Source: Bacteroidaceae bacterium
GTDB taxonomy: Bacteria > Bacteroidota > Bacteroidia > Bacteroidales > Bacteroidaceae
NCBI GenBank assembly: GCA_017530735.1
Contig: JAFXMB010000074.1
Location: 1 to 49,433, forward strand
Direction of reading: 5' to 3'
DNA length: 49,433 nt
The notes under the pieces are model-generated. The model searched no databases, was not told where the DNA came from, and saw nothing but the letters and a program-made list of their open reading frames with translations. The position numbers and the translations under genes were made by a program. This document shows positions 1-8,711 of the stretch, piece by piece; position 1 is the stretch's first letter, and every line of letters starts with the position of its first letter.

Positions 1-1
1 C

Positions 2-3000
2 ATGCTGCAGCGCCTGTACAAGGGACTTGACCAGAAGATTTTTACTGTCGATATCAAACCGCAGCCTATTCTGTTCATTGATGACCTGGACTCTTACAAC
101 GAGCAGGAGGGTCTGGCTCTCTCCAAGGAGGAGATTGATTATCTGCACAAGGTTGAGGGTGAACTGGGCCGTAAGCTGACTGACAGCGAGGTGTTCGGTT
201 TTGCTCAGATCAACTCAGAGCACTGCCGTCACAAGATATTCGGCGGAAAGTTCATCATTGATGGAAAGGAGATGGAGTCATCACTCTTTAGCCTCATCAA
301 GAAGACAACAGAGGAGAACCCCAACCGCATCCTTTCAGCCTACAAGGACAACGTTGCATTTGCACAGGGTCCGGTTGTTGAGCAGTTTGCTCCGGCCGAT
401 CACTCTACTTCAGATTGGTTCATAATCAAGAATATCGAGACCGTTATATCTCTTAAGGCCGAGACTCATAACTTCCCCACCACAGTTGAGCCGTTCAACG
501 GTGCATCAACCGGTACCGGCGGTGAGATCCGCGACCGTATGGGTGGCGGTACAGGTTCATGGCCTATTGCAGGTACTGCAGTCTATATGACCTCTTATCC
601 CCGCAACGACGAGAAGCGTACCTGGGAGAAGAGCCTTAAGGAGCGCAAGTGGCTCTATCAGACACCTGAGCAGATCCTGATCAAGGCTTCTAACGGTGCA
701 TCGGACTTTGGTAACAAGTTCGGACAGCCGCTTATCTGCGGTTCACTGCTTACTTTTGAGCATCAGGAGAACGGCGAGCAGTATGGTTACGATAAGGTTA
801 TCATGCTGGCCGGCGGTGTTGGTTACGGCACCAAGCGTGACTGCATCAAAGGCACTCCCAAGAAGGGTAACAAGATTGTGGTGCTGGGTGGTGACAACTA
901 CCGCATCGGTCTTGGCGGCGGCTCTGTATCATCTGTTGAGACGGGCCGATACTCATCAGGTATTGAGCTGAATGCTGTTCAGCGTGCCAATGCCGAGATG
1001 CAGAAGCGTGCCTACAACGTTACACGCGCCCTCTGCGAGGAGGATACCAACCCGATTGTTTCTATTCACGATCACGGTTCAGCCGGTCACGTCAATTGCT
1101 TGTCTGAGCTGGTTGAGGAGTGCGGCGGTCTGATTGATATGAGCAAGCTTCCTGTTGGTGACAAGACCCTGTCATCAAAGGAGATCATCGCCAACGAGTC
1201 ACAGGAACGTATGGGTCTGCTCATTGATGAGAAGTCAATAGAGCACGTACGTAAGATTGCCGAGCGTGAGCGCGCCCCGATGTACGTGGTTGGTGAGACC
1301 ACCGGTGATGCCCGCTTTGCTTTTGAGCAGGCTGATGGCGTTCGTCCGTTTGACCTGGCAGTAAGCCAGATGTTCGGCTCATCACCCAAGACCTATATGG
1401 TTGACGAGACCGTTGAGCGCAAGTATGAGAATGTAACATACAGTGATGATAAGATTGAGGAGTACCTGGGTAATGTGCTGCAGCTTGAGGCTGTTGCATG
1501 TAAGGATTGGCTCACCAACAAGGTTGACCGTTCTGTAACAGGTAAGATTGCACGTCAGCAGTGCCAGGGTAAGCTGCAGTTGCCGCTCTCTGACTGCGGT
1601 GTTGTTGCCCTTGACTATCGCGGCAAGAAGGGTATCGCAACTGCTATCGGTCATGCTCCGCAGGCCGGTCTGGCTGATCCCGCTGCAGGCTCAGTCCTGT
1701 CAGTAGCCGAGTCACTGACCAACATCGTATTTGCGCCTCTGACTCAGGGACTCAAGACCGTATCACTCTCCGCTAACTGGATGTGGCCCTGCCGCGCTCA
1801 GAAGGGTGAGGATGCTCGTCTGTATAGCGGCGTCAAGGCTTTGTCAGACTTCTGTCTTGAATTAGGAATCAATGTTCCTACCGGTAAGGACTCACTTTCA
1901 ATGACTCAGAAGTACCCCGACGGCAGCAAGGTTATCAGCCCGGGTACCGTAATCGTTTCATCAGGTGGTGAGGTATCGGACATCCGTAAGGTTGTATCAC
2001 CTGTGCTTGCAGACCGCAAGGACAGCGTTCTGATTCACATAGACTTCAGCTTTGACGAGCAGCGTCTGGGCGGTTCGGCTCTGGCTCAGTCACTTGACCG
2101 CATTGGCAGTGACGTTCCCACAGTCAAGAACCCCGAGTACTTTGCCGATGCATTCAACGCCGTACAGAAGCTCATTGACAAGCGTCAGGTTCTGGCCGGT
2201 CACGATATCTCTGCCGGCGGTCTGGTAGTAACATTGCTGGAGATGTGCTTTGCCAATCCTCAGGGCGGTCTGGAGATCAGTCTGGACAAACTGGATGGCA
2301 AGGATCTTACAAGCATGCTGTTTGCCGAGAACCCGGGCGTTGTGCTGCAGGTTGAGAGCAAGAAGCTGGATGCAGTAAGTTCTTACCTTGATGAGGCTGG
2401 TGTGGGCTACGCCGTAATTGGTCGTCCGGCCGATGCACGCACACTCTACATCCGTCGCGGCAAGAAGGACATAACCATCGATATAGACAAGATGTGTGAC
2501 CTCTGGTACAAGACCTCATACCTGCTGGACCGCAAGCAGTCAATGAACGGCTGTGCCGACAAGCGTTACAAGAACTACTCAAAGCAGCCCATGGATATCA
2601 AGATTGCCTACAACTTTACAGGCAAGCTGAGCCAGTTCGGTCTGGATCCCGACCGCCGCACACCCAGCGGAATCAAGGCTGCAATCATCCGTGAGAAGGG
2701 TACCAACGGTGAGCGTGAGATGGCTTACACACTGTGGCTGGCCGGATTCGATGTCAAGGATGTAACCATGACTGACCTGGTAAGCGGCCGCGAGACTCTG
2801 GATGACATCAACATGATTGTGTTCTGCGGCGGATTCTCCAACTCGGACGTTCTGGGCTCTGCCAAGGGCTGGGCAGGTGCATTCCTCTTCAACCCCAAGG
2901 CAAAGGAGACACTGGACCGCTTCTATGCCCGCAAGGACACCCTGTCACTGGGTATCTGCAACGGTTGCCAGCTGATGATTGAGCTTGGACTTATCAATCC

Positions 3001-3421
3001 TGACTATGAGAAGCAGGCTCACATGCTGCATAATGACTCGCACAAGTTTGAGTCGGCATTCCTGGGCCTGACAATACCTCAGAACGAGAGCGTAATGTTC
3101 AAGACCTTAGGCGGAAGCCGCTTAGGTGTTTGGGTGGCTCACGGTGAGGGCAAGTTCTCACTGCCTTACCCTGAGGATAAGTACAATGTAATTGCAAAAT
3201 ACACATACGCCGATTATCCCGCCAATCCTAACGGATCGGACTACAACGTAGCCGGTATAGCAAGTGCCGACGGCCGTCACGTAGCCATGATGCCGCATCC
3301 CGAGCGCGCCATATTCCCGTGGCAGTGCGGATATTATCCTGCTGAGCGCCTGGATGATGAGATCACCCCGTGGATTGAGGCATTCGTGAATGCCCGCAAG
3401 TGGGTTGAGGCTCAAAAGTAA
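2..3421 (+). CDS. purL: Phosphoribosylformylglycinamidine synthase, 5' end missing
   Basis: Large single-chain FGAM synthase of purine biosynthesis: it converts FGAR, glutamine and ATP to FGAM in the cytoplasm. 1139 residues are visible; the family is about 1230, so roughly 90 N-terminal residues lie left of the window and the first ATG here is internal. Seen motifs include the SEHCRHK segment near residue 71 and glycine-rich AIRS-type stretches (for example FNGASTGTGGEIRD near 163). The C-terminal glutaminase domain has its nucleophile Cys at about 986 in GICNGCQ and the His-Glu pair in MPHPERAI near 1100. The gene ends three bases before the first CHR transporter gene, so the two are probably co-transcribed. 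The identification is secure. Confidence 0.97.
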   Translation: MLQRLYKGLDQKIFTVDIKPQPILFIDDLDSYNEQEGLALSKEEIDYLHKVEGELGRKLTDSEVFGFAQINSEHCRHKIFGGKFIIDGKEMESSLFSLIKKTTEENPNRILSAYKDNVAFAQGPVVEQFAPADHSTSDWFIIKNIETVISLKAETHNFPTTVEPFNGASTGTGGEIRDRMGGGTGSWPIAGTAVYMTSYPRNDEKRTWEKSLKERKWLYQTPEQILIKASNGASDFGNKFGQPLICGSLLTFEHQENGEQYGYDKVIMLAGGVGYGTKRDCIKGTPKKGNKIVVLGGDNYRIGLGGGSVSSVETGRYSSGIELNAVQRANAEMQKRAYNVTRALCEEDTNPIVSIHDHGSAGHVNCLSELVEECGGLIDMSKLPVGDKTLSSKEIIANESQERMGLLIDEKSIEHVRKIAERERAPMYVVGETTGDARFAFEQADGVRPFDLAVSQMFGSSPKTYMVDETVERKYENVTYSDDKIEEYLGNVLQLEAVACKDWLTNKVDRSVTGKIARQQCQGKLQLPLSDCGVVALDYRGKKGIATAIGHAPQAGLADPAAGSVLSVAESLTNIVFAPLTQGLKTVSLSANWMWPCRAQKGEDARLYSGVKALSDFCLELGINVPTGKDSLSMTQKYPDGSKVISPGTVIVSSGGEVSDIRKVVSPVLADRKDSVLIHIDFSFDEQRLGGSALAQSLDRIGSDVPTVKNPEYFADAFNAVQKLIDKRQVLAGHDISAGGLVVTLLEMCFANPQGGLEISLDKLDGKDLTSMLFAENPGVVLQVESKKLDAVSSYLDEAGVGYAVIGRPADARTLYIRRGKKDITIDIDKMCDLWYKTSYLLDRKQSMNGCADKRYKNYSKQPMDIKIAYNFTGKLSQFGLDPDRRTPSGIKAAIIREKGTNGEREMAYTLWLAGFDVKDVTMTDLVSGRETLDDINMIVFCGGFSNSDVLGSAKGWAGAFLFNPKAKETLDRFYARKDTLSLGICNGCQLMIELGLINPDYEKQAHMLHNDSHKFESAFLGLTIPQNESVMFKTLGGSRLGVWVAHGEGKFSLPYPEDKYNVIAKYTYADYPANPNGSDYNVAGIASADGRHVAMMPHPERAIFPWQCGYYPAERLDDEITPWIEAFVNARKWVEAQK

Positions 3422-3424
3422 GAT

Positions 3425-3961
3425 ATGCTGCTGACCCTTTTCATCACCTTCTTCAAGATCGGACTCTTCACCATCGGTGGAGGTTACGCTATGATTCCGC
3501 TCATAGAGCGTGAGGTGGTGGAGCGCAAGGGCTGGATTTCACGTGAAGACTTCCTGGACTTGCTGGCCATTGCCCAGTCTGCCCCGGGAGTCTTTGCTGT
3601 AAACATTTCCATATTCATCGGCTACAGGATGCGTAAGTCCATAGGCAGCATATTCTGCGCCTTGGGCACCGTTCTGCCCTCCATAATCATCATCCTGGCC
3701 ATAGCCCTGTTCCTGGGTAATTACCGCGACAACCGGATTGTGGAGAATGTCTTTAAAGGAATCCGTCCGGCGGTTATTGCGCTGATTCTTACCCCCACAA
3801 TAAGACTTGCATCCAAAGCGGGCTTGAACAAATGGACCTTGTGGGTTCCCGTAGTGACTGCATTGGCAATCTGGTGGCTGGGAGTATCACCCGTATGGAT
3901 CATATTCGCAACCATATTGGGAGCAATATTGTATTACATCCTTAAACTGAGGAAGGCATGA
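3425..3961 (+). CDS. Chromate transporter family (CHR) protein, first half
   Basis: 178-residue membrane protein of the CHR superfamily, short-chain type, in which two homologous halves are encoded by neighbouring genes. The N-terminal motif FFKIGLFTIGGGYAMIPLIE and the following SAPGVFAVNISIFIG match the family signature of a glycine-rich first helix and a PG-containing second segment; several hydrophobic helices follow. It starts 3 nt after purL and its stop overlaps the next start by 4 nt (ATGA), so the halves are translationally coupled and probably form a heterodimer. Substrate is inferred only: members have been linked to chromate efflux, but many have no tested substrate. Confidence 0.9.
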   Translation: MLLTLFITFFKIGLFTIGGGYAMIPLIEREVVERKGWISREDFLDLLAIAQSAPGVFAVNISIFIGYRMRKSIGSIFCALGTVLPSIIIILAIALFLGNYRDNRIVENVFKGIRPAVIALILTPTIRLASKAGLNKWTLWVPVVTALAIWWLGVSPVWIIFATILGAILYYILKLRKA

Positions 3962-4551
3962 ACGCAGTGGTTTTATATCTCAAGTTGTTCTGGACCTTCT
4001 TCAAGATAGGTCTGTTCGGGTTTGGCGGAGGCTACGGAATGCTCTCGCTGATACAGAATGAGGTGGTGGAGAAACAAAAGTGGATTAGTAACTCCGAGTT
4101 TACCGATATCGTAGCCGTTAGCCAGATGACTCCGGGTCCGATAGGCATAAACTCGGCCACATACGTGGGTTTTAAGGCCATTGAGAATGCCGGGATGACG
4201 CGAACTGAGGCCGTGTGCGGATCACTGCTGGCATCGTTCTCGGTCATGCTGCCGTCATTCATTCTGATGTTGCTTATCAGCGCCTTCTTCATGCACTATA
4301 AGGATCACAAGTCAGTCCAGACAGTTTTGAAGTGGCTGCGTCCCGTTGTAGTCGGAATGCTTGCCGCAGCAGTCCTGTTGCTTCTCAATGAAGAAAACTT
4401 GGGTACATTCAGTGCGTCCAATCTCCAACTCTACGTAAGCATCGGCCTATTCGCACTGGCATTCGTAGCCACATACTTCTGGAAAATCGGTCCCATCAAA
4501 GTAATCCTTCTGGCCGGCCTCTTCGGTGGATTGTTCTATTCTTTAGTTTAG
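3958..4551 (+). CDS. Chromate transporter family (CHR) protein, second half
   Basis: 197-residue partner of the preceding CHR half. It repeats the same N-terminal signature (FFKIGLFGFGGGYGMLSLIQ) and a SQMTPGPIGINSATYVG segment equivalent to the PG motif of the first half, followed by four or five hydrophobic helices. The ATG overlaps the upstream stop codon (ATGA), a good reason to accept this start. Both halves together would give the usual ten-helix antiporter-like unit in the inner membrane. No recognisable terminator follows directly; a 22-bp tandem repeat begins about 48 nt downstream. Confidence 0.9.
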   Translation: MNAVVLYLKLFWTFFKIGLFGFGGGYGMLSLIQNEVVEKQKWISNSEFTDIVAVSQMTPGPIGINSATYVGFKAIENAGMTRTEAVCGSLLASFSVMLPSFILMLLISAFFMHYKDHKSVQTVLKWLRPVVVGMLAAAVLLLLNEENLGTFSASNLQLYVSIGLFALAFVATYFWKIGPIKVILLAGLFGGLFYSLV

Positions 4552-4598
4552 TGCAAACCTATCAAAAAATGGCTTGCTCTATTTGGTGTTTTAGTTTT

Positions 4599-4675
4599 AT
4601 TGAGTAATCTTGCTCACTCCATTGAGTAATCTTGCTCACTCCATTGAGTAATTTTGCTCACTCCATTGAGTATTT
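4599..4675. repeat. 22-bp tandem repeat, about 3.5 copies
   Basis: Three consecutive 22-bp units starting ATTGAGTAATCTTGCTCACT occupy 4599-4620, 4621-4642 and 4643-4664. The third differs by one C-to-T change, and a partial fourth copy runs to about 4675. Each unit contains GAGTAA and TTGCTC, which can pair as a short hairpin with one G-U pair. The repeat lies between the chromate transporter operon and the tcdA promoter. Confidence 0.9.
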
Positions 4676-4770
4676 TTTATCTCTATATGTAATTGCCTAT
4701 GTGTGAGAGAGTTCAGTTTGTAACGCAAAAGAGCAAATTGACCGAGAAACGCCGTTTCAGAGAAAGGATG

Positions 4771-4800
4771 TTGCGGAACCACATAAAAGCGGTAATTTTG
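4771..4800 (+). promoter_or_regulatory. Bacteroidota-type promoter for tcdA
   Basis: A TTG at 4771-4773 is followed after 19 nt by TAATTTTG (4793-4800), matching the -33 TTTG/TTG and -7 TAnnTTTG boxes of the Bacteroidota primary sigma factor. The tcdA start codon lies 22 nt downstream of the -7 box. Confidence 0.7.
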
Positions 4801-4822
4801 CAGCCGATTCAAGGTAGAACAG

Positions 4823-5617
4823 ATGGCAATTGAGGATGCAATATTCAGACGCTCGGAACTGCTGCTGGGAGTAGATACGATTGAGCGTATCGGCCAGAAA
4901 CGCGTCATTATTTTCGGCGTGGGCGGCGTGGGCTCATGGTGTGCCGAGAGTCTGGTGCGCAGCGGTATCCGCCATCTGACCATTGTGGACAGTGACCGCG
5001 TCTGCATCACCAATATCAACCGTCAGCTTATGGCCACCACTAAGACGGTGGGACAGGTCAAGGTTGAGGTGCTCAAGGAGCGTCTGCTAAGCATCAATCC
5101 ATCGGCAGATATAACTGCTTTGCAGAAGATATTTACCCAGGATACGGCCGATGAGTTTGAAATAGGCAGTTATGACTATATCATTGATGCCATCGATTCT
5201 CTCAAGGATAAGGCGTTGCTTATATTGATGGCTACCCGAACTAAGGCCAAGTTCATCTCATCAATGGGTGCCGCACTCAAGCTGGATCCAACGCGTATCA
5301 AAATCACGGAATTCTGGAAGGTTCAGGGCGATCCTCTGGCCCGCGCACTCAGAAAGAAATTCAAGCAGTTGGGCGAATATCCCAAGCGTAAGTTTCAGTG
5401 TGTTTACAGTGATGAGCTACTTACAAATAAAGGTCATAACGCTACCTGCGGAACGGGGCAGTGTGTGTGTCCAAAGGCCAAGATGGGGCCTGGTGATCCC
5501 TCGCTCCTTAATCACGAGTGGTGCTCGTCTAAAGCCCAGATCAACGGAACTGTGGCCCATATTACCGCCATATTCGGCTTTATGCTGGCCAGCCTGGTTA
5601 TCAGAGATTTATTATAG
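4823..5617 (+). CDS. tcdA: tRNA threonylcarbamoyladenosine dehydratase (ThiF/E1-like)
   Basis: 264-residue E1-like enzyme. TcdA dehydrates t6A37 in tRNA to the cyclic form ct6A using ATP. The nucleotide-binding glycine motif GVGGVGS is at residues 32-38, followed by the acidic IVDSDRVCITNINRQ segment and the later DAIDSLKDKALLI segment typical of this subfamily. Length is normal. The gene has its own promoter and is probably monocistronic. Its last 17 nt overlap the 3' end of the convergent GH43 gene, so no intergenic space exists between them. Confidence 0.9.
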   Translation: MAIEDAIFRRSELLLGVDTIERIGQKRVIIFGVGGVGSWCAESLVRSGIRHLTIVDSDRVCITNINRQLMATTKTVGQVKVEVLKERLLSINPSADITALQKIFTQDTADEFEIGSYDYIIDAIDSLKDKALLILMATRTKAKFISSMGAALKLDPTRIKITEFWKVQGDPLARALRKKFKQLGEYPKRKFQCVYSDELLTNKGHNATCGTGQCVCPKAKMGPGDPSLLNHEWCSSKAQINGTVAHITAIFGFMLASLVIRDLL

Positions 5618-6617
5618 GCCAGCCGTCATTGTTCCATATTATCTGACGGGTTATGAGCATGCTGTTGTAGCGGCCTGTCTTGTCATAGCCGTGCATGAAT
5701 ATGTAATCCTTGCCGTCAAAGGTTACCACAGCGCAGTGTCCTACACCGACGTAGCGGTCATTGCTCTGGGCTACTATAGTGCCGCCTCCGTCTGTTGCAA
5801 GTTTGCCGTCACGGTCCAGATAGGGGCCGGTAACGCTTTTACTGCGGGCTACTGCAACCTTGTAGTTGCTGTTCTCACCGCGGCAGCAGAGGTCCAGTGA
5901 TGCGAACAGATAGTACCAGCCGTCATGACGGAATATGAACGGAGCCTCCACAGCACCGTCTCCCGGCTCTGACTTAAGGTCCATCTTGCCGGACATCAAC
6001 TCCGGTCTGTGCCAGAGTGGATGCCACTCCTGGGGGTCGGACAGCTTAAGCATGCTTTCGTCAAGCCTTGTAATCTTTAATCCGTCCCAGAATGAGCCGA
6101 AAGCCATCCATGGAGTTCCTTCTTCATCGATTATTATATTGGGGTCGATGGCGTTCCATTTGTCACGGTTGGGTACAGACTGGATTATCATGCCGTGATC
6201 GGTCCATTTGAAATCGGGTGACTCCGGGTTGAGAGTCTTGTTGGTGGCTACACCTATACAAGATCCGTTGCTGGCAAAGGTGGAGCAGGAGTAATAGAGA
6301 TACCAGAGGCCGTTGTGACAGATTATATCGGGAGCCCAGGTATGTCCGTTGTAACCGGGTACGGCCTTGACTGCCCATTCGGGTATGGGGTTGAGAACCT
6401 GTCTTTCGGGGCGCCATTTTTTCATGTCGTCACTTGACATTACGCTGATACCCATGCCGGTTGAGAACATATAATAGCGACCGTCGCAGAATGCTACAAC
6501 GGGGTCATGGACAGGAGTATACTCGGGCGTAATTGCCGGTCTTCCGGGTGCCTGACCGTAGGCTGCCATACTGAATATGGCAGCCAGAACGGTAAGCAGT
6601 ATTGATGTTTTTTTCAT
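5601..6617 (-). CDS. GH43 arabinosidase/arabinanase with signal peptide
   Basis: 338-residue secreted five-bladed propeller glycosidase. The signal peptide (residues 1 to about 21, ending AAYGQ) predicts periplasmic location. The three GH43 acids are visible: base Asp38 (VHDP), pKa-modulating Asp158 (NAIDPN) and acid Glu224 (VEAPF). The overall pattern resembles arabinan endo-1,5-alpha-arabinosidases and related arabinofuranosidases; exact specificity cannot be read. It is the second gene of an operon with the GH51 gene 28 nt upstream, so both should respond to the operator at 8659-8711. The 3' end overlaps tcdA by 17 nt on the opposite strand. Confidence 0.92.
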   Translation of the reverse strand: MKKTSILLTVLAAIFSMAAYGQAPGRPAITPEYTPVHDPVVAFCDGRYYMFSTGMGISVMSSDDMKKWRPERQVLNPIPEWAVKAVPGYNGHTWAPDIICHNGLWYLYYSCSTFASNGSCIGVATNKTLNPESPDFKWTDHGMIIQSVPNRDKWNAIDPNIIIDEEGTPWMAFGSFWDGLKITRLDESMLKLSDPQEWHPLWHRPELMSGKMDLKSEPGDGAVEAPFIFRHDGWYYLFASLDLCCRGENSNYKVAVARSKSVTGPYLDRDGKLATDGGGTIVAQSNDRYVGVGHCAVVTFDGKDYIFMHGYDKTGRYNSMLITRQIIWNNDGWPIINL

Positions 6618-6645
6618 GATTGTCGGAATGAATAACTTACTGAAT

Positions 6646-8619
6646 TTATTCTATTGTCAATATAAATATGCTGAAACTGAGCGGATTGATGGCAGCCTGA
6701 ATGGTCTGTCCCTTTCCGTCAAAACCGTTCTCTACAGGAACGATGTTTACCGGAGCCTCTATAGAGTTGTCCTCATAGAGTTTGTCGCTTGACAGGTCAA
6801 CACGCTTTGAAGCCACCATAACAGCCTTCTTCTTGAGCCCGTTGAAATTGAATGTCAGCTGCTGCTCCTTATCGGATGTGTTGGCAACCTTTATATAAAT
6901 CTGATTACCCTCACGTACTGCGCTGGCAAACAGGCCGTTCTGACCGTCCTGCCCGGCTACGGGTTTGCCGTTCATGGTAAGTCCTACCACATTCTGGCCT
7001 TTGTACTGGCTGTAGAGTTGCTGTACATACCAGCTTACTGTACGGAATGAGTGCAGGTTGTCATACCAGATAAGGTCCGGGCGCCACTGCCAGCCCTCAA
7101 CGTGGGCAAACAGCGGGGCATATGTAGCCATATGAACTATATCGGCATTACGCTCCAGGTCTGTCATGAATGCGGCCTCAAGCAGTGATGCATAGTAGTG
7201 GTTCCACTTCTTTCCTGTAGCATGGCAGGCATACTCTCCCGCAAAAACCTTGGGACCCTTGCGGTCATAGTTGTCATAGCGTGTGCCCTGACTAAGGAAC
7301 CACTCATAGGGACGATAGAAATGCTCATCCACCAAGTCTGCACCCAGGCGTTTCATCTCGGGCCACAGGTAGTCAAACTGGTCACCCTCGGAGTTGGGGC
7401 CCGATGAGCCCACAATCTTTATGTTGGGATAAGCTTTGCGGATAGCCTTGATGAACGGTTCCAGGCGCTCGGGATAGAGGGCATCCCACTGCTCGTTTCC
7501 TATACCTATATATTTAAGGTTGAAAGGCTCGGGGTGTCCCATGTCGGCGCGAACCTTACCCCACTTGGAATCGGCAGGACCGTTGGCAAACTCAATCAGG
7601 TCCAGAGCATCCTGGATATAGGGATCAAGCTGGTCAACCGGAACGTGTGCGTTGATATCATCGTTCTGGAACTGGCATGCCAGACCGCATGACAGGATAG
7701 GCAGGGGCTCTGCACCTATATCCTCACTCAGCTGGAAGAACTCAAAGAATCCCAGTCCGTAGCTCTGGAAATAGTCGGGATAGAAACGGTGGGGGAATGT
7801 GTACTCCCAACGGTTCTCGTTGAGCGGGCGGTTCTCTACCGGACCGACGGTATTCTTCCAGTTGTAACGGGTCTCAAGGTCGGTGCCCTCAACAATGCAG
7901 CCGCCGGGGAAACGGAATATGCCGGGGTGCAGGTCGGCAAGTGCCTGGGCCAGATCCTTTCTGAGTCCGCCTTCACGTCCTTTCCATGTGTCGGCGGGGA
8001 AGAGTGATATATGCTCCAGGTCTACACTTGCTCCGCCGCGGGTCTCCATGAATATGCGGACTGTGGCTTTTTCAAGTGTCTCATTGGGACGGAGAGTAAC
8101 CTTGTACTGTTTCCATTCCTTTCCGTTCACGGTCAGTCTCTGCTGGCATACAAAATGGTTCTCACCCATAGAGGCGGTGTTGACCAGTTCAACTCTCAGT
8201 ACGACCGGGCTCTCAGACCTGGCCCATACCGAGAAGTTGTACTGTTCACCTCTTACAATACCAATACCAAAGAAACCTTCATTATCAAGACCGGTATGCT
8301 TGTGGGCATGACCGGGATCTGTGAGACGTACATAGTGGGGGTTGCGCTCAAACGGTCCGTCATCCAGAACCTGTACGTTTCCGAATGTCTTCCATCCCTG
8401 GAGCGAGTTGGGGAATTCAAAAGAGCGGTTCTTTACCAACTCTGCATAAAGTCCGCCGTCGGCAGCATAGTTTATGTCCTCAAAGAAGATGCCGTACATA
8501 GTGTTCTGGATTGGAGCGCCGGTCTTCTTGAGATTTATATCAAAGGTGTTGCTCTGTGCGTTCAAAGGCATTGCCGTAATAAGGGCAATGGCTGTCGTAA
8601 TTAGGCTAATTGGTTTCAT
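6646..8619 (-). CDS. GH51 alpha-L-arabinofuranosidase (PUL copy 1)
   Basis: 657-residue enzyme with a signal peptide (cleavage near PLNAQS), so probably periplasmic. It has an N-terminal carbohydrate-binding-like jelly roll, then the GH51 (beta/alpha)8 barrel: acid/base Glu376 in GIGNEQWD and nucleophile Glu462 in FAGEYA. It should release arabinose from arabinan oligomers. The start at MKPISL was chosen because it begins a classical signal peptide and lies about 40 nt downstream of the -7 box; an upstream in-frame ATG would add 14 residues without a signal-like character. First gene of a two-gene operon with GH43, divergent from the AraC-type regulator. Confidence 0.93.
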   Translation of the reverse strand: MKPISLITTAIALITAMPLNAQSNTFDINLKKTGAPIQNTMYGIFFEDINYAADGGLYAELVKNRSFEFPNSLQGWKTFGNVQVLDDGPFERNPHYVRLTDPGHAHKHTGLDNEGFFGIGIVRGEQYNFSVWARSESPVVLRVELVNTASMGENHFVCQQRLTVNGKEWKQYKVTLRPNETLEKATVRIFMETRGGASVDLEHISLFPADTWKGREGGLRKDLAQALADLHPGIFRFPGGCIVEGTDLETRYNWKNTVGPVENRPLNENRWEYTFPHRFYPDYFQSYGLGFFEFFQLSEDIGAEPLPILSCGLACQFQNDDINAHVPVDQLDPYIQDALDLIEFANGPADSKWGKVRADMGHPEPFNLKYIGIGNEQWDALYPERLEPFIKAIRKAYPNIKIVGSSGPNSEGDQFDYLWPEMKRLGADLVDEHFYRPYEWFLSQGTRYDNYDRKGPKVFAGEYACHATGKKWNHYYASLLEAAFMTDLERNADIVHMATYAPLFAHVEGWQWRPDLIWYDNLHSFRTVSWYVQQLYSQYKGQNVVGLTMNGKPVAGQDGQNGLFASAVREGNQIYIKVANTSDKEQQLTFNFNGLKKKAVMVASKRVDLSSDKLYEDNSIEAPVNIVPVENGFDGKGQTIQAAINPLSFSIFILTIE

Positions 8620-8658
8620 ATCTGAATAATAAATAGGTTTTACGGTTTGTTCTGTATG

Positions 8659-8711
8659 CAAAATTATATATATTCGTAATCCAAAAGGTGGAAAAATGAA
8701 AACTATAGGTG
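8659..8711 (-). promoter_or_regulatory. Predicted PUL promoter with paired AraC-type half-sites (GH51-GH43 operon)
   Basis: Read on the minus strand: CACCTATA (8711-8704), then CACCTTTT (8690-8683) starting exactly 21 nt later, then 16 nt, then the -7 box TAATTTTG (8666-8659), which lies 39 nt before the GH51 start. A consensus -33 box at normal spacing is lacking, as expected of an activator-dependent promoter. The half-sites flank and partly lie inside the start of the divergent regulator gene (start codon 8696). The same arrangement occurs at 11715-11767. Function as the regulator's operator is inferred. Confidence 0.7.

Noticed and set aside
1087..1654. Overlapping minus-strand open frames inside purL
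   Set aside because: They mirror the codon structure of purL, have no family resemblance and no promoter.
4636..5019. Minus-strand frame across the 22-bp repeat and tcdA
   Set aside because: It reads through the tcdA promoter and coding region on the wrong strand, with no protein-like features.
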